This document shows positions 17,481-26,216 of a DNA stretch of 64,000 nt, one piece after another. The stretch is from CAWEDP01 sp963807925. Its GTDB lineage: Bacteria; Acidobacteriota; Vicinamibacteria; Vicinamibacterales; CAVVIG01. The notes below the pieces were generated by a model, which was given only the letters and a program-made list of their open reading frames with translations, was not told where the DNA came from and made no database searches. The first letter of the stretch is position 1, and every line of letters begins with the position of its first letter. The translations under genes and the position numbers were made by a program. The stretch spans positions 1,364,001-1,428,000 of the forward strand of contig CAWEDP010000002.1 in NCBI GenBank assembly GCA_963807925.1. Reading direction: 5' to 3'.

Positions 17481-19796
17481 TCACCTATCCGGCGACACAG
17501 CGACGCCGCCGGCAATCCGGCCGGCGATGGCGCCGGCCACGACGGCCTGGCCGAGCGCAATGCCGCCGTCCCCGGGCGGCACGTTCCGGTTCAGCCGCAG
17601 CTCGAACTCGGGCGCGAGCGCCGCGGAGACGCCTTCGGCGAGTCGCGCGTTCTGAAAACAGCCGCCGCTGGCGACGACCGGCAGCCTCCCGTGAATCGCG
17701 GCAACCCGCCGGACCACCGCGGCCGTCGCGTCGGCGAGCGTCTGGTGGAACGCGGCCGCGATGGTCGGCACCGGTTTGCCGCCGAGATAATCGGCGACCG
17801 CCTGGCGCGTCGTCGGCCGCAGATCGATCTGCCAGGGGTCGGTCGCCTCGTCGATCTCGAAGGGATACGAGGCGGCGGCGCCCGCCCCTGCCACCTGATT
17901 CCACTCGAGCGCGATCTGCCCTTCGTAGCTCGCGCGCGGACGATTGAGAAACAGCGCGCCGAACGCGTCGAAATACCGGCCGACGCCGTGCGCCATCGGC
18001 GCCTGGATCTGGTGACACAGCACCGTGTGCAGGAAGCGGATGTCGCGGGGGTCGACCCCGTCGAACAGCGGCCGCGCCTCCATCGGCACCTCGCCAAACG
18101 CATCGAGCACCAGCACGTAGGCGATGCGCCACGGATCGCGGATTGCCCGATCGCCGCCGACCAGCGCAATCGGCCGGAAGGTCGCGATGCGTCTGAACGA
18201 CGCCAGATCGGCCAGCAGGATTTCGCCGCCCCACATCGTGCCGTCCGGGCCGTAGCCGGTGCCGTCGTACGCCACGCCGATGACCGGCCCCTCGATCCGG
18301 TGCTCGGCCATCACGCTGACGACGTGCGCGTGATGGTGCTGGACCGGCACCTTGATCGTCTCGGGCCGCCCCTGCGCGTACCGCGTGGACATGTAGTCCG
18401 GGTGCATGTCGTGGGCGACGACGTGCGGCGTGATCCGGAGAAACCCCAGGACACGATCGATGGCGTCCACATACGCGTCGTGCGTCTCGACGTTCTCCAG
18501 ATCGCCGACATGCGGACCCAGCCACACGCTGTCGCCCTCGGCAATGGCGAAGGTGTTCTTCAGCTGCGCCCCGCACGCCAGCACCGGCTGACAGAGGGCC
18601 GGCCGCGTCTGGATGGCCCGCGGCACGTACCCGCGCGAGCGCCGCAGCACGGTCGGGTGCCCGGCCAGCACCGACGTGACCGAGTCGTCGCAGCGCGTCT
18701 GGATGTCGCGGTCGTGCAGGAGAAAGACATCGGCAATCGTGGCCAGCCTCTCCAGCGCCTCGGCGTTGGTCAGGGCGATCGGCTCGTCCGAGAGATTCGC
18801 CGAGGTCATGACGAGCGGGACGCCGGCGTCGGCGAGCAGCAGATGGTGCAGCGGCGTATAAGGCAGGAACAACCCGACCAGCCGGTTGCGCGGCGCGACG
18901 TTGGTCGCGAGCGCCGCATCGTGCCGCAGCCGCGCGAGCACGATCGGGCGCTCCACCGCGGTCAGCAGCAGCCGCTCCTGCTCGTCGAGCTCGGCGATCG
19001 CCTCGGCCGCCGCCACATCGCGCACCATCACGGCGAACGGCTTCTCGTCCCGACGCTTCCGCCGCCGCAGCTCCGCGACCGCGCCCCGGTAGGTGGCGTC
19101 GCACGCCAGGTGGAAGCCGCCGATTCCCTTGACCGCGACGATCAGGCCGCACCGCAGGATTTCGGCCGCTGCGCCAATCGGATCGGCGGTGTCGATCGGC
19201 GCGCCGTCGCACGTGTGCAGCGTCAGCCGGGGCCCGCACGCGGGGCACGCGTTCGGCTGGGCGTGAAAACGGCGGCTGCCGGGATCGTCGTACTCGCGGC
19301 GGCACGCCTCGCACATCGTGAACGACGCCATCGTCGTCGCCGCCCGGTCGTACGGGATATCGGTCGCAATCGTGAAACGGGGGCCGCAGTTGGTGCAGTT
19401 GGTGAACGGATAGCGATAGCGTCGGTCCGTCGGGTCGAAGACCTCGGCCCTGCACTCGTCGCAGGTCGCCAGGTCGGGCGGGATCGAGACGACGCGCTCG
19501 TCCGACCGCTCGCTGCCGACGATGACGAACGACGGCATCTGCTCGGGTTCGATGTCGGTGACAACGAGCAGCTCGATGAGGGCGGCCGGCGGCGCAGCCG
19601 TGCGGAGAACGTCGATGAACCGACCGAGGGCGGCTTCGGTGCCGAATGCGTCAATCACCACGCCGGACGAGTCGTTGTGCACTCGACCGGTCACCCCGAG
19701 CCCGGTGGCCAGCCGATACGTCCACGGCCGGAAGCCAACGCCCTGAACCGTGCCCCGGATGTGGATGCGGCGCCCGTGCAGGACGGCAACGCTCAT
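17481..19796 (-). CDS. hypF: HypF, carbamoyltransferase for cyanide ligand synthesis
   Basis: HypF uses carbamoyl phosphate and ATP to carbamoylate the C-terminal Cys of HypE. Domains in order: acylphosphatase-like (RGTVQGVGFRPWTYRLA, residues about 8-90), zinc-finger region with paired Cys motifs (CDECRAEVFDP, CTNCGPRFT, CEACRREYDD, CPACGPRLT, about 105-190), YrdC-like domain (GGFHLACDA, about 200-380), and a Kae1-like C-terminal domain with HHHAHVVSVMAEH and a late glycine-rich segment. The length of 771 residues is normal. It begins a second transcription unit: a sigma-54-type promoter and palindrome lie just upstream, in the 91-base gap after the protease gene. Confidence 0.96.
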   Translation of the reverse strand: MSVAVLHGRRIHIRGTVQGVGFRPWTYRLATGLGVTGRVHNDSSGVVIDAFGTEAALGRFIDVLRTAAPPAALIELLVVTDIEPEQMPSFVIVGSERSDERVVSIPPDLATCDECRAEVFDPTDRRYRYPFTNCTNCGPRFTIATDIPYDRAATTMASFTMCEACRREYDDPGSRRFHAQPNACPACGPRLTLHTCDGAPIDTADPIGAAAEILRCGLIVAVKGIGGFHLACDATYRGAVAELRRRKRRDEKPFAVMVRDVAAAEAIAELDEQERLLLTAVERPIVLARLRHDAALATNVAPRNRLVGLFLPYTPLHHLLLADAGVPLVMTSANLSDEPIALTNAEALERLATIADVFLLHDRDIQTRCDDSVTSVLAGHPTVLRRSRGYVPRAIQTRPALCQPVLACGAQLKNTFAIAEGDSVWLGPHVGDLENVETHDAYVDAIDRVLGFLRITPHVVAHDMHPDYMSTRYAQGRPETIKVPVQHHHAHVVSVMAEHRIEGPVIGVAYDGTGYGPDGTMWGGEILLADLASFRRIATFRPIALVGGDRAIRDPWRIAYVLVLDAFGEVPMEARPLFDGVDPRDIRFLHTVLCHQIQAPMAHGVGRYFDAFGALFLNRPRASYEGQIALEWNQVAGAGAAASYPFEIDEATDPWQIDLRPTTRQAVADYLGGKPVPTIAAAFHQTLADATAAVVRRVAAIHGRLPVVASGGCFQNARLAEGVSAALAPEFELRLNRNVPPGDGGIALGQAVVAGAIAGRIAGGVAVSPDR

Positions 19797-19813
19797 GGCT
19801 GCGGACCGTTCGA

Positions 19814-19829
19814 CGCAAAGGCTCTGCCG
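19814..19829 (-). promoter_or_regulatory. Sigma-54-type promoter upstream of hypF
   Basis: On the minus strand the sequence reads CGGCAGAGCCTTTGCG: GG and GC are separated by exactly ten bases and TTGC stands at -12. It lies 18 bases before the hypF ATG and 40 bases downstream of a CCGGAATTCCGG palindrome. The predicted leader is short, about 6 bases. Confidence 0.6.
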
Positions 19830-19868
19830 CCGGAATCTGCGAAGGAATACTGGGGATTTCGAGCGAAA

Positions 19869-19884
19869 TGCCGGAATTCCGGCG
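19869..19884. promoter_or_regulatory. Putative enhancer palindrome (UAS) for hypF
   Basis: TGCCGGAATTCCGGCG, a near-perfect inverted repeat with core CCGG-AATT-CCGG, in the short gap between the protease gene and hypF. A weaker related site (CCGGAATTCCGT) lies inside the protease gene at 19947-19958, 76 bases further upstream, as tandem activator sites often do. Confidence 0.6.
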
Positions 19885-19887
19885 GCC

Positions 19888-20409
19888 TCACGCAAGCTGC
19901 GGCCGCCAGGCGTCCGGTGGCGGCGCCGTGCGCCGCCGGCGCCGGACCGGAATTCCGTACTCCGCCAGCACCTCGACAATTGCCGACACCGCCGCAGGCA
20001 CGGCGCTTCGGACCGGGTCGCTCAAGTCGAGCCGCAGATCGGTCCGCGCCGGCACGGCGCCAATCAGCGTGACGTCCCGGGGGGCGCGGCCGGCGAACTC
20101 GAGGGTCAGCAGCGTCTCCTTGACGCCCGGGTCGTGCGGGCTGGTGCGGGCGGTCGGCGCCCGCTCGAGCAGGTCCGCCTTCGTGTACTTGCGGAGCGTG
20201 CCAGCCGGCAGCTCGCTCTTCACCGTATCGACGATGATCACGCGCGGGCTGTCAGCGAGCCAGGGCGTCAGGTCGAGTCCCGGCGTGCCGAGATCGACCA
20301 CCTCCACGTCGTCTCCGGCGTCGTACTCCGCGTCGAACGCGCGAACGACGACAGGACCGAATCCGTCGTCGCCCATGAGCACGTTGCCCAGACCCAGTAT
20401 CTTGGTCAT
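19888..20409 (-). CDS. hybD: Hydrogenase maturation endopeptidase (HybD/HyaD family)
   Basis: This protease cleaves the C-terminal peptide of the large subunit after nickel insertion. The N-terminus MTKILGLGNVLMGDDGFGPV carries the family motif GxGNxLxxDDGxG with the metal-binding acid, and the second acid and His are expected in VEVVDLGTPG and the SPHDPG segment. At 173 residues it is typical. It lies 63 bases downstream of hybC in the structural operon, and its predicted substrate there ends ...CAIH plus a 16-residue tail. Confidence 0.93.
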   Translation of the reverse strand: MTKILGLGNVLMGDDGFGPVVVRAFDAEYDAGDDVEVVDLGTPGLDLTPWLADSPRVIIVDTVKSELPAGTLRKYTKADLLERAPTARTSPHDPGVKETLLTLEFAGRAPRDVTLIGAVPARTDLRLDLSDPVRSAVPAAVSAIVEVLAEYGIPVRRRRRTAPPPDAWRPQLA

Positions 20410-20472
20410 TCGTCGTTTGTCAGTCGCGTCGGACGTCGGGCCAGCGTCGTGCCGGGGCCGCCGGAGCCCCCG

Positions 20473-22173
20473 TCACAGGGCCCGGACGCGTGCAATTTCT
20501 CGCCCTTCGACGTCAAGCGTGTGGATGGCGCACGCGATGCACGGGTCGAACGAGTGAATCGTCCGCAGCACCTCGAGAGGGCGCTCCGGATCGGCCACCG
20601 GATTGCCGACGAGCGACGCTTCGTACGGGCCCGGCTGATCCTTTCCGTCGCGCGGCCCCGCGTTCCACGTCGAGGGCACCACCGCCTGGTAGTTCTTGAT
20701 CCTGCCGTTCTCGATCACGATCCAGTGCGACAGCGTGCCGCGGGGCGCCTCGTGGAACCCGAACCCCTGCTGCTCGCCCTTCGGGAACACCGGCTCGTTG
20801 AAGATCGCGGTGTCGCCCCGGCCGATGTTGTCCGCCAGCAGCTGCCAGTGTTTGTCGGCCAGCTCCGAGATCACGGCGGTGCGCACCATGCGCGCCGCGT
20901 GGCGGCCGAGAGTCGAGTGCAGGACCGCCGGCCCCAGCGACACGCCGGCCACCTTCCCCGCCGTCTCGAGGGCCTTCACGGCCCACCGCTTCGTCGGCTC
21001 GTGCCCCTGCGCGAAGCCGACGAGCACCTGGGCGAGCGGTCCCACCTGCATCGGGTGCCCGTCGAAGCGGGGCGCCTTGATCCAGGAGTACTTCCTGTCC
21101 GGCTCGTACGTCGTGTACTTCGGCACGGTGTCTTCTTCGTAGGGATGCCGCTGCCACTCCCCGTCGTACCAGGAGTGCGCGATCGACTCGGCCACGTTCC
21201 TCTGGAAGTACGGCTCCTCGAACGACGCGATGGGCGTGACGCGGCCGAGATCCCCGTTGAAGATCGTGCCGCCCGGCAGATCGAAGCTCGTGCCTGTGGC
21301 GTCGGTCGGGAGATCGGGCACCGCCAGATAGTTCGTCACACCGCCGCCGTAGGTCAGCCAGTCCGCGTACATCGCGCCGATCGCGCAGACGTCGACGAAG
21401 TACACCTGCTCGATGAACTGCTTCACCGAGTCGAGCAAGTCCTTCACCTGATACAGCTTGGCCATGTTCAGGGTGGCTTCGTTGTCGAGGTTGATCGCGT
21501 TGGCCACGCCGCCCACCGCCAGGTTCTGGATGTTCGGCGTCTTGCCGCCGAGGATCGCCACGACCTGGTTGACCTTTCGCTGGTAATCGAGTGCCTGCAG
21601 GTAGTGCGACACCGCGAGCAGATTGACCTCGGGCGACAGCCGCATCGCCGGATGTCCCCAGTATCCGTTGGTGAAGATCCCGAGCTGACCGCTGCCGACG
21701 AATCCGGCCAGCCGGTCCTTCACCGCCTGCAGCGCCTTCTGGCTGTTGCCCGGCCAGTCCGACAGGCTGGCGGCCAGCGCCGCCGTCTTGCCGGAATCGG
21801 CCTTGAGCGCGGAGACGACGTCGACCCAATCGAGCGCCGACAGCTGATAGAAGTGCACGATGTGGTCGTGCATCGCGTGCGCGGCGACGATGAGGTTGCG
21901 GATGTACTGCGCGTTGGGCGGGATCTGGAGCTTCAACGCATTCTCGACCGCGCGGACCGACGTGATCGCGTGCACCGTCGTGCAGACGCCGCAGAACCGC
22001 TGCGTGAACAGCCAGGCCTCGCGCGGATCACGCCCGATCAAAATGCGCTCGATCCCCCGGAACATCTGTCCCGACGACCACGCCTTCTTCACGACGCCGC
22101 CGTCGATCTCGACGTCGATGCGCAGATGGCCTTCGATGCGGGTCACCGGATCGACCGTGATGTGCGTGCTCAT
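20473..22173 (-). CDS. hybC: [NiFe]-hydrogenase large subunit (group 1, HybC-like)
   Basis: The catalytic subunit that binds the Ni-Fe(CN)2CO centre and splits H2. Both nickel-binding motifs are intact: RFCGVCTTVHA near residue 63 (L1, RxCGxCxxxH) and DPCIACAIH at the C-terminus (L2). The 16 residues after the final His are the expected cleavable peptide, so HybD-type processing is required. It starts with SD-like AGGAGC eight bases upstream of ATG and follows hybB by eight bases. Export is predicted by hitchhiking on the Tat signal of the small subunit. Energy-conserving uptake to quinone is the natural reading with HybA and HybB present. Confidence 0.97.
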   Translation of the reverse strand: MSTHITVDPVTRIEGHLRIDVEIDGGVVKKAWSSGQMFRGIERILIGRDPREAWLFTQRFCGVCTTVHAITSVRAVENALKLQIPPNAQYIRNLIVAAHAMHDHIVHFYQLSALDWVDVVSALKADSGKTAALAASLSDWPGNSQKALQAVKDRLAGFVGSGQLGIFTNGYWGHPAMRLSPEVNLLAVSHYLQALDYQRKVNQVVAILGGKTPNIQNLAVGGVANAINLDNEATLNMAKLYQVKDLLDSVKQFIEQVYFVDVCAIGAMYADWLTYGGGVTNYLAVPDLPTDATGTSFDLPGGTIFNGDLGRVTPIASFEEPYFQRNVAESIAHSWYDGEWQRHPYEEDTVPKYTTYEPDRKYSWIKAPRFDGHPMQVGPLAQVLVGFAQGHEPTKRWAVKALETAGKVAGVSLGPAVLHSTLGRHAARMVRTAVISELADKHWQLLADNIGRGDTAIFNEPVFPKGEQQGFGFHEAPRGTLSHWIVIENGRIKNYQAVVPSTWNAGPRDGKDQPGPYEASLVGNPVADPERPLEVLRTIHSFDPCIACAIHTLDVEGREIARVRAL

Positions 22174-22181
22174 CGGAGCTC

Positions 22182-23360
22182 CTAACTTTCGGCGACCGCC
22201 GCGCGCCCCGACATGATCGGGAACGCCCGGACGATCAGGATGTACGCCAGAATCTCAGCCGAGACCAGGCCGACGGTCATCATCAGTTCCGGGACGCTCG
22301 GGAAGTACGACCAGTGGGCGCCGGGGTTGAACGCCACCAGGTAGGTGTCGAACCGGTAGAGCGCGCCGGCCGCCATCATCGCCATGGCCGCGCGGACCAG
22401 CCCGCCGAGATCGAGCCGCGACCACAGGAGCATCGCCGCGGGCGCGAGAAACAGCGCGAACTCGGCCCACACGAGCAGCGCCCGCCCGTCGCCCGCGGCG
22501 AGCAGCCCGAGATGTCCGTTCCACGCCAGGTCGCCGACACGCAGCGCCACGACCACCAGCTGCAGCGGCACGATGGCGCGCGCGAGGCTCCTCAACATCG
22601 AAATCTCGGGCGTCCGACGGAACGCCACGCTGGCGAACGCCGACTCGAACACGACGACGGCGTATCCCATCGAGACGCACGTGAGCAGGAACAGCAGCGG
22701 CAGGAGCGGCGTCCGCCAGAGCGCGTGCAGCCGCGAATCTGCCAGGAGCATCAGCGTTCCGAGCGACGACTGGTGCATGGTGGGCAGCAGCAGTCCAAGA
22801 CTGACAATCCAGAGGGATGCGCGGTCGAGGACGGGCAGCACGGCCCGCGAGGCGCGGCGGAGCGTCGGGTGCGCGCCGTCGTCCTGGAACTTCTCGAGGA
22901 AGGCGGGCGCGAGCTCGATCCACAGCACGACGACGTAGGCCATGATGCACAGCGCCACTTCGAGCAGGGCCGAGTTGAAGTTCCAGTGCCAGAAGAAGAT
23001 CGGCACCTTCCAGATCAGCCACCAGCGTCCGACGTCGAGCACCACGCTGAAGCCGGCAAGCGAGTACCCGAGCGCGCTCGTCAGGATGGCCGGGCGCACG
23101 AGCGGGTGGTACCGGCCTTTGTTCAACACGTACACCAGAATCGCGACGGCGTACCCGCCGCACGCCAGCGCGGTGCCGGTGACGACGTCGAAGGCGATCC
23201 ACAGGCCGAGCGGGTAGCCGTCGTTGAGCGCCGTCGTCGCGCCCAGGCCCGCGACGAACCGCCAGAGGATCGTGAGCGCGCCGAGGCCGAACAGGGCGCC
23301 CAGCACGCCCGTGGCCGGTGTGAGGAAGGGACCGCCGACCGGTTCGGCACGCGCGCTCAT
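22182..23360 (-). CDS. hybB: HybB, NrfD-like membrane quinone-reducing subunit
   Basis: An integral membrane protein of 392 residues with about ten hydrophobic segments, matching the NrfD/HybB/PsrC family that exchanges electrons with quinone without heme. Recognisable parts are LWRFVAGLGATTALNDGYP and LGLWIAFDVVTGTALACGGY near the N-terminus, and WKVPIFFWHWNFNSALLE. It is preceded by AAGGAGAACGGTC and overlaps the hybA stop by four bases. It is the membrane partner for electrons arriving from the small subunit through HybA. Confidence 0.93.
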   Translation of the reverse strand: MSARAEPVGGPFLTPATGVLGALFGLGALTILWRFVAGLGATTALNDGYPLGLWIAFDVVTGTALACGGYAVAILVYVLNKGRYHPLVRPAILTSALGYSLAGFSVVLDVGRWWLIWKVPIFFWHWNFNSALLEVALCIMAYVVVLWIELAPAFLEKFQDDGAHPTLRRASRAVLPVLDRASLWIVSLGLLLPTMHQSSLGTLMLLADSRLHALWRTPLLPLLFLLTCVSMGYAVVVFESAFASVAFRRTPEISMLRSLARAIVPLQLVVVALRVGDLAWNGHLGLLAAGDGRALLVWAEFALFLAPAAMLLWSRLDLGGLVRAAMAMMAAGALYRFDTYLVAFNPGAHWSYFPSVPELMMTVGLVSAEILAYILIVRAFPIMSGRAAVAES

Positions 23361-24232
23361 GACCGTTCTCCTTCAGCGGAGGGATGCCGCCGGTTGCGCA
23401 GCATGACGGCCGCCAGCACCCCGTACAGCGCCAGCGGCGCGACGAATCCGCGGTAGACACCGTGCTGGATCGATCGCGCGAGCTCCGGCGCCGGTCGATC
23501 GGCGAGCGCGGGCAGGCCGAGCTCCTCGAAAGGCACCTGGGAGATGTACAGCACCTGCGTGCCGCCGCCGTCGGTCTCGCCGAACACCTTCTGGACGTAG
23601 CGGTCGGGCTCGGCCGCGAGACGGCGCTTCGCTTCGCGCAGCAGATCCTCGCGTTTGCCGAAGATGACGGCCTGGCGCGGACACACCGCCGTGCACGCCG
23701 GCTCCAGACCCTGGCGCAGCCGTTCCTTGCACAGCTCGCATTTCACGACCTTCGGCGCCGCTTTCGCCCACTCGAACTTCGGCACGCCGTACGGACACGC
23801 CACCTCGCAGTACCGGCACCCCACGCACAGATCCGGGTCGTAGGTGACGATGCCGAATTCGCGCTTCTTCAGCGCGCCCAGCATGCAGGCCGTCGTACAG
23901 GCCGGATCGACGCAGTGCATGCACTGCGCCTTGATGAAGGCGTGCTGCTCGCCCTGCCGATACAGCTTGATGACGGTCTTCGCGCGCTGGCTCAGATCGA
24001 CGGGCGCGTCGTACCGCGGGCCGAGCCCGGTTGGATCGCGGGGCAGGCCGTTCGCGTCCTGACAGGCGACGACGCACGTCTTGCAGCCGATGCAGAGGGT
24101 CGAATCGTAGAGAAGGCCCACGGCGTCGGCGGGCGCGGTGGCGCGTTCGGCCGCCGCAGCGGGCGTCACACCCGCCACCGCCGCTCCGCCGACGAGCATC
24201 CCTTTGAGGGCTGCGCGCCGCGTGATCGCCAT
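23357..24232 (-). CDS. hybA: HybA, Tat-exported 4x[4Fe-4S] ferredoxin-like subunit
   Basis: The electron-transfer subunit between hydrogenase and HybB. It has a Tat signal (TRRAALKGMLVGGAAV), then four cysteine groups: CIGCKTCVVAC, CMHCVDPACTTAC, CVGCRYCEVACP and CELCKERLRQ...CTAVCP, enough for four [4Fe-4S] clusters. A C-terminal hydrophobic segment (FVAPLALYGVLAAVML) anchors it in the membrane. It lies two bases after hybO and overlaps hybB. Confidence 0.94.
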   Translation of the reverse strand: MAITRRAALKGMLVGGAAVAGVTPAAAAERATAPADAVGLLYDSTLCIGCKTCVVACQDANGLPRDPTGLGPRYDAPVDLSQRAKTVIKLYRQGEQHAFIKAQCMHCVDPACTTACMLGALKKREFGIVTYDPDLCVGCRYCEVACPYGVPKFEWAKAAPKVVKCELCKERLRQGLEPACTAVCPRQAVIFGKREDLLREAKRRLAAEPDRYVQKVFGETDGGGTQVLYISQVPFEELGLPALADRPAPELARSIQHGVYRGFVAPLALYGVLAAVMLRNRRHPSAEGERS

Positions 24233-24234
24233 GG

Positions 24235-25362
24235 CTACACCTCGCTCCCGACGTGCGGGCCGTCGGTCGGAGGTTCATCCGACAGCTTCTTCGATGCCAC
24301 GTACCCGGCACCGGCCAGCGCGCCGACCACCGCGCCGGCGACGGCCGTGGCGACCGGGCTCACGCCGCCCTGCGTCGCGTGAATTGGTGGATACGTATCG
24401 GGGGGCGTCGGACGGTAGATCTCGACCGTCTGATGCAACGGAACCCGGAAGCCGATAGATTGCTCGGTGCACCCGAAGCAGGGATGGCCGAGACCGATCG
24501 GCCAGGCGTCGACCACCTCGCCGAAATGCTGCACCGAGCAGTTCGCGTGCGTGACGGGTCCCTTGCAGCCGAGCTTGTAGAGGCAATAGCCGTTGCGGTG
24601 GCCTTCGTCGCCGAATTTCTCGGCGAATCGACCGGCGTCGAAGTGCGCGCGTCTCGGACAGTGCTCGTGGATCGTGCGGCCGTACGCGAATTTCGGCCGC
24701 CCGTCGGCGTCGAGTGCCGGCAGCGTGCCGTAGGTGGCGTACTGCAGGACCGTGCCGAGCAGGTTGTACGGGTTCGGGGGACAGCCGGGAATCTTCACGA
24801 TCGTCTTGCCCGGCAGCACGTCAGCCACGCCGGAGGCGCCGGTGGGATTGGGATCGGCCGAGGGCACGCCGCCCCACGACGCGCACGAGCCGATCGCGAT
24901 GATCGCGCCCGCCTTGTCGGTCACGTCGCGGACGATCTCGAGCGCGGTGCGGCCACCGATCATGCAGTAGATCCCGTCCTCCTTGGTCGGGATGGCGCCC
25001 TCCACGATGCAGACGAACTTGCCCGCGTGCGTCTGCATCGCCTGGCGGAGGGCGGCTTCTGCCTGATGACCGGCGGCCGCAAACAGTGTTTCGTGATAGT
25101 CGAGCGAGATAAGATCAAGAATGAGATCGGCAACCGCCGGGTGCGAGGTCCGCAGGAGCGACTCGGTGCACCCGGTGCACTCTTGAAACTGCAGCCAGAT
25201 GACCGACGGCTTGACGCCGCGAACCGCCGCCTCGACGAACCGCTCGGCAGCAAGCGGCCCGAGTCCGACGGCGGCTGCGGCGATCGTACACAGCCGGACG
25301 AAGTCACGACGGCCGATACTCGCAGTCGCCGTTCCGTCGGAGCGGGTGACTGGGGGGAACAT
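24235..25362 (-). CDS. hybO: [NiFe]-hydrogenase small subunit (HybO-like)
   Basis: The Fe-S subunit that carries electrons from the active site. A Tat motif GRRDFVRLCTIAAAAVG near residue 18 directs export of the folded heterodimer. The proximal cluster motif ECTGCTESLLR and later cluster ligands (CASWGG, PGCPPNPYN, CLYKLGCKGP, CFGCTEQ) are all present. A C-terminal hydrophobic helix (VATAVAGAVVGALAGAGYVA) anchors it to the membrane, as in Hyb and Hya enzymes. ATG 25362 is chosen because AGGAGGTG precedes it by nine bases and the Tat motif follows at the right distance. It is the first gene of the structural operon. Confidence 0.96.
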   Translation of the reverse strand: MFPPVTRSDGTATASIGRRDFVRLCTIAAAAVGLGPLAAERFVEAAVRGVKPSVIWLQFQECTGCTESLLRTSHPAVADLILDLISLDYHETLFAAAGHQAEAALRQAMQTHAGKFVCIVEGAIPTKEDGIYCMIGGRTALEIVRDVTDKAGAIIAIGSCASWGGVPSADPNPTGASGVADVLPGKTIVKIPGCPPNPYNLLGTVLQYATYGTLPALDADGRPKFAYGRTIHEHCPRRAHFDAGRFAEKFGDEGHRNGYCLYKLGCKGPVTHANCSVQHFGEVVDAWPIGLGHPCFGCTEQSIGFRVPLHQTVEIYRPTPPDTYPPIHATQGGVSPVATAVAGAVVGALAGAGYVASKKLSDEPPTDGPHVGSEV

Positions 25363-25519
25363 GACGTGCACCTCCTGACCGCAACCATCGAAGGTCCGCC
25401 AAGGCGATGTGCGTTCGGACTCGCTTCGGCGGAACTGCCGCCCTGCGCGACCGTCGGTCGCGATGGGGACGGGGGTGCGCGTCGCCGGGCACGCGGCGCG
25501 ATTGACATCGACGAGCAGG

Positions 25520-25535
25520 AGCAACGGCGGTGCCA
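25520..25535 (-). promoter_or_regulatory. Sigma-54-type promoter for the hybO operon
   Basis: The minus strand reads TGGCACCGCCGTTGCT, an almost ideal -24/-12 element (consensus TGGCACG-N4-TTGCW) with correct GG-N10-GC spacing. It gives a leader of about 147 bases before hybO. Sigma-54 control of hydrogenase operons is known in other bacteria (HupR/HoxA systems). Confidence 0.75.
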
Positions 25536-25647
25536 GCTCATGTCCTCGCTCGAACGCGCACGATTGCACGACACCCGGTGCGATTGGCACGGGACGGCAC
25601 GGGCGAACGACGAAATCCCGGCGCTCGCTGGCAGCGGCGGGCACCGC

Positions 25648-25663
25648 TCCCGGAAATCCGGCG
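25648..25663. promoter_or_regulatory. Putative enhancer palindrome (UAS) shared by petC and hybO
   Basis: TCCCGGAAATCCGGCG, core CCGG-AAAT-CCGG. It lies 42 bases upstream of the petC -24 element and about 113 bases upstream of the hybO -24 element, so one bound activator could serve both. Confidence 0.6.
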
Positions 25664-25703
25664 CGATCGGACACAGGCCGGGCGACCATGCGCCTTCGGG
25701 CCC

Positions 25704-25719
25704 CGGCCGCCCGTTTGCT
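25704..25719 (+). promoter_or_regulatory. Sigma-54-type promoter for petC-petB-cytochrome operon
   Basis: CGGCCGCCCGTTTGCT: GG-N10-GC with a perfect TTGCT at -12 and a weaker -24 half (GGCCG for GGCAC). The predicted start of transcription is only about 7 bases before the GTG of petC. Confidence 0.55.
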
Positions 25720-25736
25720 CCACCCCCCCACCGGAC

Positions 25737-26216
25737 GTGACGAAACCCGTCGATCGTCTCGACGTCGGTGCCGACGCCCCTTTCGACCGCCGGACCTTTC
25801 TCGACGTCCTGCTCGCGGTCGGCTTCTTGTCGACGGCGGCGGCCGTCGCGTACCCGGTTTCACGATTCCTGATTCCGCCTCCGAGCGGCGAAGCCGCCAC
25901 CGACACGGCGGTCGCTGGCAAGGCCGCAGCGGTCAAGCCGAATTCCGCCCTGATCTTCCCGTTCGGCGCCCGGCCCGCGATCGTCGTCCGAACGATGGAT
26001 GGCGAGCTCAGGGCGTTCAGCGCGGTGTGCACGCACCTGGAGTGCACCGTGCAGCTCAAGGCGGATACGTCGCAACTCTGGTGCCCCTGTCACAACGGCC
26101 TGTACGATCTGAGCGGCAACGTGGTCTCAGGACCGCCTCCGCGCGCCCTCGAGCGGTTCGTCGTGAACCTGCGCGGCGAGCCGGGAGAGGAGGAGATCGT
26201 TGTCTCGCGCGGTTGA
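25737..26216 (+). CDS. petC: Rieske iron-sulfur protein of a bc-type complex
   Basis: A Rieske protein of about 159 residues that would take electrons from quinol. The two cluster motifs are intact: CTHLECTV (CTHxxC) and CPCHNGLYD (CPCHxGxYD). The N-terminus has a Tat-like FDRRTFLDVLLAVGFLSTAAAV, which acts as export signal and uncleaved anchor. The GTG start is the only reasonable one before this signal and has no clear ribosome-binding site, in keeping with a very short leader from the promoter just upstream. Its 3' end overlaps petB by 17 bases. Confidence 0.92.
   Translation: MTKPVDRLDVGADAPFDRRTFLDVLLAVGFLSTAAAVAYPVSRFLIPPPSGEAATDTAVAGKAAAVKPNSALIFPFGARPAIVVRTMDGELRAFSAVCTHLECTVQLKADTSQLWCPCHNGLYDLSGNVVSGPPPRALERFVVNLRGEPGEEEIVVSRG

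Larger units (their letters stand above)
25363..25736. promoter_or_regulatory. Divergent control region between hybO and petC
   Basis: This 374-base stretch holds no convincing gene; reading frames through it are long only because of the GC content. It carries a sigma-54-type promoter facing each way and at least one strong palindrome between them, listed separately. A weaker half-palindrome (ACGAAATCCCGG core) at 25610-25621 is about 75 bases upstream of the hybO promoter. Confidence 0.6.

Noticed and set aside
25584..25598. TTGGCACGGGACGGCAC as a plus-strand sigma-54 promoter
   Set aside because: The -24 half is good but GG and GC are nine, not ten, bases apart and there is no TTGC. The element at 25704 is a better promoter for petC.
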